A DNA stretch of 64,000 nucleotides from Nesterenkonia salmonea (GTDB taxonomy: Bacteria; Actinomycetota; Actinomycetes; Actinomycetales; Micrococcaceae). The notes under the pieces were generated by a model. That model was not told the DNA's origin. It did no database searches and saw nothing but the letters and a program-made list of their open reading frames with translations. The translations under genes and the position numbers were made by a program. Positions 27,328 through 35,817 of the stretch are shown piece after piece (the stretch's first letter is position 1; the number at the start of each line of letters is the position of its first letter). The stretch spans positions 1 through 64,000 of the forward strand of contig NZ_VAVZ01000013.1 of NCBI RefSeq assembly GCF_005771525.1, in the 5' to 3' direction.

Positions 27328-28200
27328 TCAGGCTCCTGACTCGGACAGCAGCGCCTGTGCCGCCATCTTTCCGAATTCGTTCGCAGCATTGGGGCTATCG
27401 CCAGTGATGAGCCGGCGATCACGATGGCACGTTCCATTGGCTTGTGAGTTCACGATGTTGACGCCAAGCTCAGTCAGGCGCTCACCGAAGAACCACGGCA
27501 TATGGCCAGGCATGTAACCGACCAGGGGTGTGATCTTGTCGGTGCGGTCAGGGAAGACCGCCATCGAGTAGCCCCGGTAGGCAAAAGACGTCTGAGACTC
27601 GCCAAGATTTTCAGCCAGCAGTGCCGCCGGACCGTGACAGATGCTCAGCATGAAGAGGTCTTCCTCCAGTGTCCAACGGATGACTCGCTGCAGATCCTCG
27701 TTCTCGGGTAGGCCGAGCATGGCGCCATGGCCACCAGGAATGAATACGGCGGCGATGTCCTGATGAGCCTGCAGTGTCGAGGCGAAGTCGCTGAGGGAAT
27801 CTGGGTTGGCGAAAGCATCACGGTAACGGTCATAGATGTCCTGCACGGCAGGGTCCTGATCCGGCATGGCCCACATCTCGATCGCGACCGGACGCCCGGT
27901 GGGAGTGACGATGCCGATATGGAAACCGGCCTTCTCCAAATGCAGCATAGGTACCAGCATCTCCACCGGGTGATTTCCGGTGGAGAATTTCTTGCCATTG
28001 CGCATCGTCATTTCGCGCTCTTCTGTGCACACCATCAGGATCTTCCTCTTAGGTCCCTGGGGTGCATGCTCATAGACCGTGTTGTCATAGTCGGTCGTGG
28101 AGCTTGTGGCCAGCTTCAACGCCAGACGTGAGGGGGAGTACCCGCCGCGCTCATCGGCTTGTGGGCCGATTCTTGCCACGGACCTGATGTTCTGCCACAT
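27328..28200 (-). CDS. hchA: DJ-1/PfpI-family glyoxalase III / protein deglycase (Hsp31)
   Basis: 290-aa HchA homologue (E. coli Hsp31 has 283). It converts methylglyoxal to lactate without cofactor, and related activity as a chaperone/deglycase is described for the family. The nucleophile Cys lies in 'SICHGPAALL', with the adjacent His. The conserved Glu is in 'STGNHPVEMLVPM'. 'VFIPGGHGAMLGLPE', 'VGYMPGHMPWFFGE' and 'ITGDSPNAANEFGKMAAQ' are strongly conserved along the whole Hsp31 length. It converges with the small ORF ending at 27293 and is divergent from the SAF-domain gene. A cytoplasmic stress-response role is likely. Confidence 0.93.
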   Translation of the reverse strand: MWQNIRSVARIGPQADERGGYSPSRLALKLATSSTTDYDNTVYEHAPQGPKRKILMVCTEEREMTMRNGKKFSTGNHPVEMLVPMLHLEKAGFHIGIVTPTGRPVAIEMWAMPDQDPAVQDIYDRYRDAFANPDSLSDFASTLQAHQDIAAVFIPGGHGAMLGLPENEDLQRVIRWTLEEDLFMLSICHGPAALLAENLGESQTSFAYRGYSMAVFPDRTDKITPLVGYMPGHMPWFFGERLTELGVNIVNSQANGTCHRDRRLITGDSPNAANEFGKMAAQALLSESGA

Positions 28201-28399
28201 GTCCAGACTCCATTCCTCGGGGGTCGCCGGTTCTCAGTGCAGCACTCATCATAAGTCCCTTCGTTGCAGAGGCGTTCCTGATTCCTCAGGACTTGACGTT
28301 TTCCCCACTCTGAGTCCGAGGCCGCCCGACACTCTGCAAACTCCACAGCAGCCCGGGAGAGGACGGCTTAGTGACACTGAGTTTCGCACGCTGGGCGTT

Positions 28400-29323
28400 A
28401 TGAGCAGTGAGAACATCCTCCGCCCGGTGCCCCGGCGAGTCCGCAAAGCCTCACCCTCGGCCCCTGTGGTCGCGGTCAGCGTCACCAGACGTGCGAAGAA
28501 GTCAGTCCCCTTCATTCCACATCATCCGAAAGACGACAGGGCACCTGAACAAGCCAAGAAGACTGTTGGTGACTCTGCGCAGACTGCGGCTCGACAGCAG
28601 ATCAGAGCAGGTCGGAGTCGCAGAGCGAATAAGCCGTCGCGCAGCGGTGCCCTACGAAAACCTCCCCGCGTCCGTCGGCGGCTCAAACCGGGTGGACTCT
28701 TCCGCTTGATTCGTCGGTTCCGGATTGCGGTTGCCGTAGTGCTTGCGCTCTCCGCAGCTGCAGCCGCGCTCCTAGCCGGCGAGCGTTCAGAGATGGAGAT
28801 GGCAACAGTGGTGAGAGTGACCAGTGATGTGGTCTCCGGCGACATTCTCAATGCCTCGGTGCTGGAGCAGGCAGAGATTGATGCGGAGGCTGTCCCTGAC
28901 CACTACAGTGCGGATATTCACGACATGCTCGGGCAGACTGCGGCCGTGGCGTTGCCGGCCGGGGCGGTGGTTCATCCCACACATTTGGTAGGTCCAGGCC
29001 TGCTCACAGGACATGAACCGGGCACCGTGGCGGTGCCGGTGCGTCCCGCAGACACAGCGATCATCGGTCTGCTCTCTCCGGGGCAGCGGGTCGATGTCAC
29101 GGTATCAGCTGATGGCCCGGAATCGGAGGGAGGTTCTCGCAGGATTGCGGAGGCAGCTCCGGTGCTCTGGATACCGCAGGATGAGTCAGAGAACTGGCTG
29201 GGTGCCACGAGTGATTCCAAGAATGTGGTCATCCTGGCCGTCGATTCCGTCACAGCCGCGGAGATCGCTGAGTCCACCAGTTCAGGCAGGCTTCACCTGA
29301 CTGTGGTCAGTCCAGCAGGCTGA
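28400..29323 (+). CDS. SAF-domain protein, CpaB/RcpC-like
   Basis: 307-aa protein with a long, basic, disordered N-terminal tail (about residues 1-105, many Arg/Lys), one membrane helix 'RIAVAVVLALSAAAAALLAG' near 105-125, and an extracytoplasmic SAF domain: 'VVSGDILNASVLEQAEID', then 'ALPAGAVVHPTHLVGPGLL' and 'VPVRPADTAIIGLLSPGQRVDV'. This arrangement is that of CpaB/RcpC proteins of Flp pilus machines, but no other pilus gene is in the window and the protein is often found alone next to fmdB in related genomes (from memory). The frame is open upstream to 28097; ATG 28400 gives the natural start, though without a clear ribosome binding site. Confidence 0.78.
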   Translation: MSSENILRPVPRRVRKASPSAPVVAVSVTRRAKKSVPFIPHHPKDDRAPEQAKKTVGDSAQTAARQQIRAGRSRRANKPSRSGALRKPPRVRRRLKPGGLFRLIRRFRIAVAVVLALSAAAAALLAGERSEMEMATVVRVTSDVVSGDILNASVLEQAEIDAEAVPDHYSADIHDMLGQTAAVALPAGAVVHPTHLVGPGLLTGHEPGTVAVPVRPADTAIIGLLSPGQRVDVTVSADGPESEGGSRRIAEAAPVLWIPQDESENWLGATSDSKNVVILAVDSVTAAEIAESTSSGRLHLTVVSPAG

Positions 29324-29349
29324 GAAACGAGGATATCGGTCCCCGACTC

Positions 29350-29676
29350 TTAGCGGGAGGAAGTCGCCGGGGTCTTCGCTGCGGAGCTCCCTGAGTCCGT
29401 GGAGGCGCTACTGGTGGACGCTGACTTCTCCTTGGTGGATCCTTCACTACTGGTCGCCGTGGATGTGCTCTCGCCCGAGGAGTCGCTGCTGGAAGAGGCC
29501 CCGCGAGAATCGGTCCGGTAGAAGCCCGATCCCTTGAACGTCACACCAATGTTCCCGAACTTCTTGCGCAGCCGACCGTTGCACTGAGGGCATTCCGTCA
29601 GCGAATTATCGGAGAAGGACTGCACCACGTCAAACGCGTGATCGCAATCCTTGCAAGCATAGGCATAGGTAGGCAT
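29350..29676 (-). CDS. FmdB-family zinc-ribbon regulatory protein
   Basis: 108-aa protein. The N-terminal zinc ribbon is complete: 'MPTYAYACKDCDHAFDVVQ' with CxxC, then 'CPQCNGRLRKKFGNIGVTF' with the second CxxC, followed by the family's 'GSGFYRTD'. From about residue 58 it is a low-complexity Ser/Thr/Glu tail. FmdB proteins are small putative regulators of unclear target. A GAAGGA ribosome binding site precedes the ATG. A CIRCE operator and a consensus TATAAT lie directly upstream, so the gene should be heat-inducible through HrcA. It is placed after the 5-formyl-THF cyclo-ligase gene on the same strand. Confidence 0.9.
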   Translation of the reverse strand: MPTYAYACKDCDHAFDVVQSFSDNSLTECPQCNGRLRKKFGNIGVTFKGSGFYRTDSRGASSSSDSSGESTSTATSSEGSTKEKSASTSSASTDSGSSAAKTPATSSR

Positions 29677-29694
29677 GACAGCGGTCCTTCACGA

Positions 29695-29721
29695 TTGGCA
29701 CTCTAGAACTTCGAGTGCCAA
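29695..29721. promoter_or_regulatory. CIRCE element (HrcA operator)
   Basis: Perfect inverted repeat TTGGCACTC-N9-GAGTGCCAA. It matches the CIRCE consensus TTAGCACTC-N9-GAGTGCTAA with only the symmetric third position changed, as is common in high-GC Gram-positives. It sits 18 nt before the fmdB start on the minus strand and abuts the -10 box. Confidence 0.88.
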
Positions 29722-29726
29722 TTATA
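29721..29726 (-). promoter_or_regulatory. -10 box (TATAAT) of fmdB
   Basis: Consensus TATAAT on the minus strand, immediately upstream of the CIRCE arm (they share one base), placing the operator over the transcription start. A TTGACA at 29741-29736 is only 9 bp away, too close to act as its -35; the -35 at normal spacing is poor. Confidence 0.55.
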
Positions 29727-29730
29727 GGGT

Positions 29731-30360
29731 CTAAATGTCAAATACGCGGCATTCCGTCACTGCCCGAGCAACCCGCAGGTCGTGACCCTCCACAGGAAAT
29801 GCTCCGGACTCTACTATCTCCTCGGAGTGAACCACAGCGATCAACTCACAGCGCAGATCTGCGTCATCTTGGAGAACGGATGCCAATACTTCGGCCGTGG
29901 TGTCGTAGTACCCACCGCCTTGGCCTAAGCGAGCACCGGTGGAGTCCAATGCCAAGGTGGGGATGAGCAAGACCAGCTGGGCAGAGCCCAGTTCACGGAC
30001 CGCGGAGGCATGCTCCACCAGCATGGCAATGTCCTCCGGCGTGCCCTCCGAAGGTTCGCTGATCGGAAGCTTCTTGTGTTGGCGCATCGGGGTGTGCGGA
30101 GTCCACCGCTTCCACCTGAGAACACGGCCTGAAGGGGGCACTACCGGGACGTAGACACGTCCGGTCCTGGCTGCGTGCCGCTTCAGGAACGGCAGCACAT
30201 CCGGCTCGCCGGGAAGCGGTACATAACCTGCCACCACGGCCCTGGGGTGGATATGGCGTTCCAAGCAGTCAGCGATCGTCTCGCCCCGACGTGCCACCTC
30301 TGCCCTGGTGAGCTTAGCCCTGCCAGCTCTCACCTTCCGGCGAGTCTCCGCTTTCGTCAC
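29731..30360 (-). CDS. 5-formyltetrahydrofolate cyclo-ligase
   Basis: 209-aa MTHFS-family enzyme that converts 5-formyl-THF to 5,10-methenyl-THF with ATP. Conserved blocks are the N-terminal 'KAETRRKVRAGRAKL', 'AGYVPLPGEPDVLPFL', 'VYVPVVPPSGRVLRWKRW' and the ATP-site motif 'LALDSTGARLGQGGGYYD' near residue 150. The open frame runs upstream into the mannosyltransferase gene; GTG 30360 with AGGA 5 nt before it gives the expected N-terminus. It begins 10 nt after the mannosyltransferase stop, so they are likely co-transcribed. Confidence 0.92.
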   Translation of the reverse strand: MTKAETRRKVRAGRAKLTRAEVARRGETIADCLERHIHPRAVVAGYVPLPGEPDVLPFLKRHAARTGRVYVPVVPPSGRVLRWKRWTPHTPMRQHKKLPISEPSEGTPEDIAMLVEHASAVRELGSAQLVLLIPTLALDSTGARLGQGGGYYDTTAEVLASVLQDDADLRCELIAVVHSEEIVESGAFPVEGHDLRVARAVTECRVFDI

Positions 30361-30370
30361 GTGAGTCCTA

Positions 30371-32020
30371 TCAAATCCACGATTGCACCCACATGCGCAA
30401 CCGCCACTGATCATAAGGTATGAACTCTGCGGTCCACACTGGCCAGAAGAACACCGATACGGCCACTGAGAGCAGAACAAAGCAGAGCACCATGACCGTA
30501 TTGCGCTGCTGTGCGGACACGATCTCGGCAGCCGATCGCACTCTGCCAGCTCGGTCTGATGTGCCGGTGCCTGCTCGCAGCAGCAAGGAGGCCAACACCA
30601 CCACCGTGAGGATGACGAAGGGGTGGTAGCTGATGGTGTAGAAGAAAAACATGGTTCGGTCAGGGAACAGCAACCAGACGGCGCCTCCAGCGATGAATCC
30701 GGAAAGTATCGCTCCGTATCGCCAGTCCCGGCGCCCCAGCCACAAAGCCAGCACGACCAGCAGGCCGACTCCGCCGGCCCACCATATGAGCGGGTTCGCT
30801 AAGTCCACCACCGCTGAGGAGCAGGACTCCGCCTGGCATATCTCCCCTGTGTGTTCGTACTCTTCTCCCTGACTGCGGCCCTGATAGTGCATCGAGACTG
30901 GACGGCCCATGAATGGCCAGGTCAACGGATGTGAGGCGTATTCATGCTCTGAGTCCAAACCAGTGTGGAAATCCGCGGCAGAGCCGTGATAGTTCCACAG
31001 CGCGCGAATGGCGCTCGGTACCAGTGCTGCCAGGCCACTGGGGTCTGGGTCGTAGGCGTGCCGTCCCCACCCGGCTTCACTGACCAGCCACCCTGTCCAG
31101 GAGACCAGATAGGTGGCAGCGGCAAGGGGCAGAACCGTCAGTGTTGCTGGAAGAGCGTCGAAAAGGAGTCCGGACCGAACCCACTTCCGCACTCCGATGA
31201 TGCGGCGAGCCTGCAGGTCCCAAAGGACGACCATAATTCCGAAGACCAGCACGAACGACAGGGCTGAGAGCTTCACCGCCACGGCGCAGCCGAGCAGCAC
31301 CCCAGCAGCCAGTCGCCACGGCCGCCACAGCAGCACCGGGCCTGTTGTCCATTGGGCAGAGTCCCCAGAAGTCTCAGCCGCCCAGCCGGCCAGGCGTCGT
31401 CGTCCGCTGTACCTATCAACCAGAAGAGCACCGAATGCTGCGAGGACGAACAGCATGAGGAAGATATCCAGCAGGGCAACACGTGACATCACCAGGTGGT
31501 GGCCTTCTACAGCAGTGAGGACCCCAGCAATACCGCCGAGAAACACCGACCGGAACATCCGCTGCGCGATGAAAGAGATCAGCAGTGCGCCCAAGGCGCC
31601 CGCCACCGCTGCGGAGAATCGCCAGCCGAACGGATCCTCTATACCGAACGGCAGGATGCCCAAGGCAATCAGCCACTTTCCCAGCGGTGGATGAACCACA
31701 TAAGAACCCTCATTGGTAGGCTGTGGTGCGCCGGCCAGCCAGTCATCGTCGGCCGAATCTGGCCAGTTCAGCTCATAACCAGCTTGAAGCAGCGCGTAAG
31801 CATCCTTCGCGTAGTAGGTTTCGTCGAAGATCAGCGCATGAGGGTTGTTGAGCCCATAGAGCCGAAGGCCCAGGGCGCAGACGAAGACCGCAAGCGGTAT
31901 GACCCATCCCCAGACCCCAGGTGCAAACCGTTCAGCACCGAGCTTGGTCTCGAAGAACAGCCGAGTCCCGCGTGATCCGGTGGGGGACCGGCGCTCAGTG
32001 GTGGAGTCGGCGCGGTTCAC
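30371..32020 (-). CDS. Polyprenol-phosphate-mannose protein O-mannosyltransferase (PMT family)
   Basis: 549-aa polytopic membrane glycosyltransferase of family GT39. It transfers mannose from a polyprenyl-phosphate donor to Ser/Thr of secreted proteins during Sec export. The catalytic acidic pair is in 'LIFDETYYAKDAYALL' (near residue 60), and the substrate loop has 'YVVHPPLGKWLIALGI'. About ten hydrophobic helices follow, and a C-terminal PMT_4TMC-type region ends 'EFIPYDQWRLRMWVQ'. GTG start with CCAGG upstream. It is divergent from rsmI, an arrangement widely conserved in actinobacteria. Secreted targets with Ser/Thr-rich segments occur in this window, for example the vWA protein (inference). 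Confidence 0.93.
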   Translation of the reverse strand: MNRADSTTERRSPTGSRGTRLFFETKLGAERFAPGVWGWVIPLAVFVCALGLRLYGLNNPHALIFDETYYAKDAYALLQAGYELNWPDSADDDWLAGAPQPTNEGSYVVHPPLGKWLIALGILPFGIEDPFGWRFSAAVAGALGALLISFIAQRMFRSVFLGGIAGVLTAVEGHHLVMSRVALLDIFLMLFVLAAFGALLVDRYSGRRRLAGWAAETSGDSAQWTTGPVLLWRPWRLAAGVLLGCAVAVKLSALSFVLVFGIMVVLWDLQARRIIGVRKWVRSGLLFDALPATLTVLPLAAATYLVSWTGWLVSEAGWGRHAYDPDPSGLAALVPSAIRALWNYHGSAADFHTGLDSEHEYASHPLTWPFMGRPVSMHYQGRSQGEEYEHTGEICQAESCSSAVVDLANPLIWWAGGVGLLVVLALWLGRRDWRYGAILSGFIAGGAVWLLFPDRTMFFFYTISYHPFVILTVVVLASLLLRAGTGTSDRAGRVRSAAEIVSAQQRNTVMVLCFVLLSVAVSVFFWPVWTAEFIPYDQWRLRMWVQSWI

Positions 32021-32071
32021 CCTGGATATGCTACTTGCCAGGAGACATGTTTCGGTGGAACGAAGGAGAAG

Positions 32072-32977
32072 ATGCAGGTGCTAGACCCGTCTGAGGATTG
32101 GCTGTGGGATGCCCCCATCGTCCTGGCCGCCACTCCCATCGGGAATTTGGCCGACACCACACAGCGGCTTCGGATGTTGATTCGCAGCGCAGAGGTGATC
32201 GCCTGCGAGGACACCCGAAGCACACGCCACCTCATCCAAGCTCTGGGGGAGCACACAGATGCCCGATTGGTGAGCCTGCATGAGCACAATGAGGCCAGCC
32301 GCTCGGCCGAGCTTATTGAGCAGGCCCGGTCAGGATCCAGAATACTGGTCGTCTCCGATGCTGGCATGCCCGCTGTGTCGGATCCCGGGCGCCGCCTGGT
32401 GGCAGCTGCCATCGAAGCTGACGTCACTGTCACGGCAGCCCCCGGAGCCTCCGCCGTACCGACAGCGCTCGCGCTGTCCGGACTCGCCACAGATCGCTTT
32501 ACCTTCGGTGGATTCGTGCCCCGCAAACAGTCAGACCGCCGCGCACTGCTCGAAAGACTGCAGCATGAGCAGTGGACGACCGTCCTTTTCGAATCCCCTC
32601 ACCGGATCGCTGCGACCGTGGCTGAGTTCGCTGCGGCGCTAGGCAACCACCGCCGAGTGGCCATAGCGCGAGAACTCACCAAGAAATATGAGGAGATTCT
32701 GCGCGGAGAGCTCGGTGAGCTTGCCGAGGTTCTCGCAGTGCGCCAGCGAGGCACAGGAATCAAAGGTGAGATCGTTCTGGTCGTGGACAAAGCGGCCCCA
32801 GGAGACGGCGGTGAAGTGGACCCGTTGTCTGTCCAGGAAGCTGCCAGCGTCGTCCTCCAGAGTGCCGCGGCGGGGGAGCGGCTCAAGGCTGCAGCGAAAC
32901 GGGTTGCCGGCGAGCACGGGATGAACGCAAGCGAGTTGTACGACGCGGCGAACCGACTCAGAGGCCCCGGGAGCTGA
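32072..32977 (+). CDS. rsmI: 16S rRNA (cytidine1402-2'-O)-methyltransferase
   Basis: 301-aa SAM-dependent methyltransferase that 2'-O-methylates C1402 in the decoding centre. Tetrapyrrole-methylase fold: 'VLAATPIGNLADTTQRL' at residues 17-33, 'ACEDTRSTRHLIQAL', 'LVVSDAGMPAVSDPGRRLV', 'PGASAVPTALALSG' and 'FESPHRIAATVAEFAAALG'. The C-terminal domain 'LKAAAKRVAGEHGMNASELY' is also typical. GGAGAAG precedes the ATG. The divergent PMT gene begins 51 nt away. Confidence 0.96.
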   Translation: MQVLDPSEDWLWDAPIVLAATPIGNLADTTQRLRMLIRSAEVIACEDTRSTRHLIQALGEHTDARLVSLHEHNEASRSAELIEQARSGSRILVVSDAGMPAVSDPGRRLVAAAIEADVTVTAAPGASAVPTALALSGLATDRFTFGGFVPRKQSDRRALLERLQHEQWTTVLFESPHRIAATVAEFAAALGNHRRVAIARELTKKYEEILRGELGELAEVLAVRQRGTGIKGEIVLVVDKAAPGDGGEVDPLSVQEAASVVLQSAAAGERLKAAAKRVAGEHGMNASELYDAANRLRGPGS

Positions 32978-33040
32978 CACAGCCCTTCCCCGTTCAGCTG
33001 AGGGGTGGTTCATCACCGGGTTTGCCCAGGGACTGGTGGT

Positions 33041-33046
33041 TAGACT
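33041..33046 (+). promoter_or_regulatory. -10 box of the acyl-CoA ligase gene (leaderless)
   Basis: TAGACT followed by exactly 6 nt and the GTG start at 33053. No ribosome binding site is present, so the start codon is expected at the mRNA 5' end. Confidence 0.5.
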
Positions 33047-33052
33047 GGCGCG

Positions 33053-34909
33053 GTGACTACCGCCCAGCCTATTCGCGAGACCACCACAGAACCGATCACC
33101 CGGATTGGGGACCACATCAATGTCACACACGGTGTAGTGGCACTTTGTGAGGCGCAGCCAGGGCACCCCGTCTACGCCATCAGCAACGGGGCTGGTGGAT
33201 GGCTCGACATCACCATCAGCAGCTTCCTCTCCCAGGTTAAAAAGGTCGCCAAGGGCCTCATTGGTCTCGGAGTTGAACCCGGAGACAAGGTCGCCGTGAT
33301 GTCGGCGACCAGCTACTCCTGGGCTGTGGTCGATCAGGCTATTTGGTTCGCAGGCGGTATATCTGTACCGATCTACGAAACCAGTTCAGCCCACCAAATC
33401 GCTCATCTGCTGGCTAGTTCTGAGGCCCAGTTGGTCCTCATTGGAAGTGATCACCTGCGCAGCGCAGTTCAGGCCGGTGCCAATATGGTCGGTGGCAAGA
33501 AATCCGGGTTGGAGATCTACTCCATCGAGTCGACCGCTGACCTGGATGAAATTGCCGCGAATTCGACCAACGTGACCAATAGTCAGCTGGAGACGGCCAG
33601 GACGAGAGCCCGGGCGGATGACGTTGCCACGCTGGTCTACACCTCAGGGACTACCGGCAAACCCAAGGGTGTAGAAATCACGCACCGCAACCTTGTCGAG
33701 GGAGCGGCAAATATTGTGCCGTTCGCCGCCGATATTTTAGGGGAGGGTGAATCTCGCACGCTGCTTTTCCTACCCTTGGCTCATGTGTTGGCCCGGGCGG
33801 TCCAGCTGATCTGTCTGCACCGTGGCATCCAGGTCGCACACACTGCGGATACCTCCACGCTGCTGGATGACCTGGGCACCTTCAGGCCCACCTGGCTTCT
33901 GGTCGTGCCACGGGTCCTGGAGAAGGTCTATCATTCGGCGGCAGCCAAGGCCAGCGACGATGGCAAAGGCGCCATCTTCGAGGAGGCCCGCAAAACCGCA
34001 GTTGCTTACTCCCAGGCGCTGCAGGCCGCAGCTGACGGCAACGGTTCGGGACCGTCCCTGGCTCTGCGGGCCAAACATGCCCTGTTTTCTCCGCTCGTCT
34101 ACTCCAAACTTCGCGCGAAACTCGGTGGAGAGGTCACCCACATTGTGTCGGGTGCGTCCCCGTTGAACCCTGAGATCGCACACTTCTTCGCTGGCATCGG
34201 CTTGCCGGTTCAGGAAGGCTACGGGCTCACCGAGTCCACAGCACCCATCACGCTCAACATCCCAGGTGCGACCCGGATTGGCACGGTGGGTCTCCCTGTT
34301 CCTGGAAATACGGTCAAGATCGCTGAGGATGGAGAGATTCTCCTCAAGGGGCCAGTGATTTTCCACGGGTATTACAACAGGCCGGATGAGACGAAGGAAG
34401 CCTTCGATGACAACGGATTCTTCTGCACCGGGGACCTCGGCTCCTTAGACGCCGACGGGTTCTTGTCCGTCACTGGCCGGAAGAAAGAGCTGATCGTCAC
34501 CGCCGGAGGCAAAAACATCTTCCCGACGCCGTTGGAAGAGTCAGTGCGAAGCGACCCGTTGGTAGCCCAGACAGTCGTCGTCGGTGAAGGGCGGCCCTTT
34601 GCTGCAGCTTTGGTCTTTCCCGACCCTGAGGCCGTGAGCTCATGGGCGGAGCACAATGGTTTCGGTCATCTCAGCATTCGGGACGCGCTCGCCGATGAGG
34701 CGGCCTCACACGCGCTTCACGCGCAGGTCCAGCAGGCCGTGGATCGGGCCAACACTGAAGTCTCTCGGGCTGAATCGATCCGGTCGTTTGCGCTAGTGGA
34801 CGCTGAGCTCAGCATAGAATCCGGGCATCTGACGCCGTCGATGAAACTGATCCGCGCCAAGGTGATGGATGATTTCTCCGATGCGGTTGAGGACTTGTAC
34901 ACCGCCTAG
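33053..34909 (+). CDS. Long-chain fatty-acid--CoA ligase (AMP-forming)
   Basis: 618-aa member of the ANL adenylating superfamily, FadD15/ACSL-like. The ATP loop 'LVYTSGTTGKPKGVEITHRN' begins near residue 198. 'FLPLAHVLARA', 'SGASPLNPEIAHFFAG', 'EGYGLTESTAPITLN' (A5 motif) and 'CTGDLGSLDADGFLSVTGRKKELI' (A7/A8 region) follow. The catalytic lysine motif is near 'LTPSMKLIRAKVMDDF' at the C-terminus. It activates long-chain fatty acids for degradation or lipid synthesis. GTG start without ribosome binding site but with a -10 box 6 nt before it. It converges with ksgA, leaving 11 nt between the stops. Confidence 0.93.
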   Translation: MTTAQPIRETTTEPITRIGDHINVTHGVVALCEAQPGHPVYAISNGAGGWLDITISSFLSQVKKVAKGLIGLGVEPGDKVAVMSATSYSWAVVDQAIWFAGGISVPIYETSSAHQIAHLLASSEAQLVLIGSDHLRSAVQAGANMVGGKKSGLEIYSIESTADLDEIAANSTNVTNSQLETARTRARADDVATLVYTSGTTGKPKGVEITHRNLVEGAANIVPFAADILGEGESRTLLFLPLAHVLARAVQLICLHRGIQVAHTADTSTLLDDLGTFRPTWLLVVPRVLEKVYHSAAAKASDDGKGAIFEEARKTAVAYSQALQAAADGNGSGPSLALRAKHALFSPLVYSKLRAKLGGEVTHIVSGASPLNPEIAHFFAGIGLPVQEGYGLTESTAPITLNIPGATRIGTVGLPVPGNTVKIAEDGEILLKGPVIFHGYYNRPDETKEAFDDNGFFCTGDLGSLDADGFLSVTGRKKELIVTAGGKNIFPTPLEESVRSDPLVAQTVVVGEGRPFAAALVFPDPEAVSSWAEHNGFGHLSIRDALADEAASHALHAQVQQAVDRANTEVSRAESIRSFALVDAELSIESGHLTPSMKLIRAKVMDDFSDAVEDLYTA

Positions 34910-34920
34910 TGCACGCCGAG

Positions 34921-35817
34921 TCAGACCTGTTCGGAGGCTGAGCGCAGTGCAGCGGCGATCCGGGTGAAGTCATGGATGTTCAATGTCTCGCCGCGGGCCT
35001 GCGGGTCTACATCTGCCGAACGCAGAACCTGTTCAGCCAACGTTCCGGAGCCGATGAACCCGCTCAGCGCCGCACGCAGGGTTTTGCGACGTTGGGCGAA
35101 CGCGGCGTCGACCACCGCGAAGACTTCCTGACGAGTCAGCTCCTGGGAGGCTGGTTTTCCTCGGTCGAATCGGACCAGTCCGGAAGATATCCGAGGTTCG
35201 GGCCAGAAGACTTTCTTCCCCACGACGCCGACTTTACGCGTCTCGGTGTCCCAGGCGATCTTGGCACTGGGGACACCATAGATCTTGGATCCAGGCGCCG
35301 CCGCAAGCCTGTCAGCCACCTCGTCCTGGACCATGACCAGGCCCTTGGTCAGGCTCGGAAGGACCTCCAGCAGGTGAAGGACCACCGGCACCGCCACGTT
35401 GTAGGGCAGATTGGCCACCAGCACACTCGGACCGCCCAACGCCCCGGGCTTGAGCCGCAGGGCATCATCGCGGACCACGGTGAGGCTTGAGGCCTTTTCT
35501 GGGCGCATACGACCCACAGTCTCCGGCAGCTGTGCCGCCAGTTTCGGGTCAATCTCCACGGCCGTGACATGCTCCGCTTTGTCCAGGAGGCCCAGAGTCA
35601 GTGACCCGAGACCGGGACCTACTTCCAACACATGCTCGTCACCGGCCAAGTCGGCCAAATCCACGATCCTCCGGATCGTGTTGGGATCGATGACGAAGTT
35701 CTGCCCCCAGCGCTTAGTGGGCCACATATCGAATTCCTGAGCCAGACGGCGGACGTCGGCGGCAGAGAGCAGACCCGGCAATGCACCGTCAGCGCCATCG
35801 GGTGTGGGGTGAGTCAT
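34921..35817 (-). CDS. ksgA: 16S rRNA (adenine1518/1519-N6)-dimethyltransferase
   Basis: 298-aa RsmA/KsgA enzyme that dimethylates two adjacent adenines in helix 45 of 16S rRNA. Conserved: '[18 protein letters not shown]' at residues 34-51, SAM motif I '[17 protein letters not shown]', '[15 protein letters not shown]', and motif IV '[20 protein letters not shown]', where the NLPY block contacts the target base. The C-terminal small domain is present ('[16 protein letters not shown]'). ATG 35817 overlaps the tatD stop (ATGA) and is preferred over an ATG 15 nt upstream. It is co-translated with tatD, a common order. Confidence 0.95.
   Translation of the reverse strand: MTHPTPDGADGALPGLLSAADVRRLAQEFDMWPTKRWGQNFVIDPNTIRRIVDLADLAGDEHVLEVGPGLGSLTLGLLDKAEHVTAVEIDPKLAAQLPETVGRMRPEKASSLTVVRDDALRLKPGALGGPSVLVANLPYNVAVPVVLHLLEVLPSLTKGLVMVQDEVADRLAAAPGSKIYGVPSAKIAWDTETRKVGVVGKKVFWPEPRISSGLVRFDRGKPASQELTRQEVFAVVDAAFAQRRKTLRAALSGFIGSGTLAEQVLRSADVDPQARGETLNIHDFTRIAAALRSASEQV

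Noticed and set aside
29736-29741. TTGACA (minus strand) as -35 for the fmdB promoter
   Set aside because: Only 9 bp from the TATAAT; incompatible with normal sigma-70-type spacing.
32639-33166. 175-codon minus-strand frame
   Set aside because: Spans the end of rsmI and the start of the acyl-CoA ligase gene with no family resemblance; a shadow of high-GC coding sequence.
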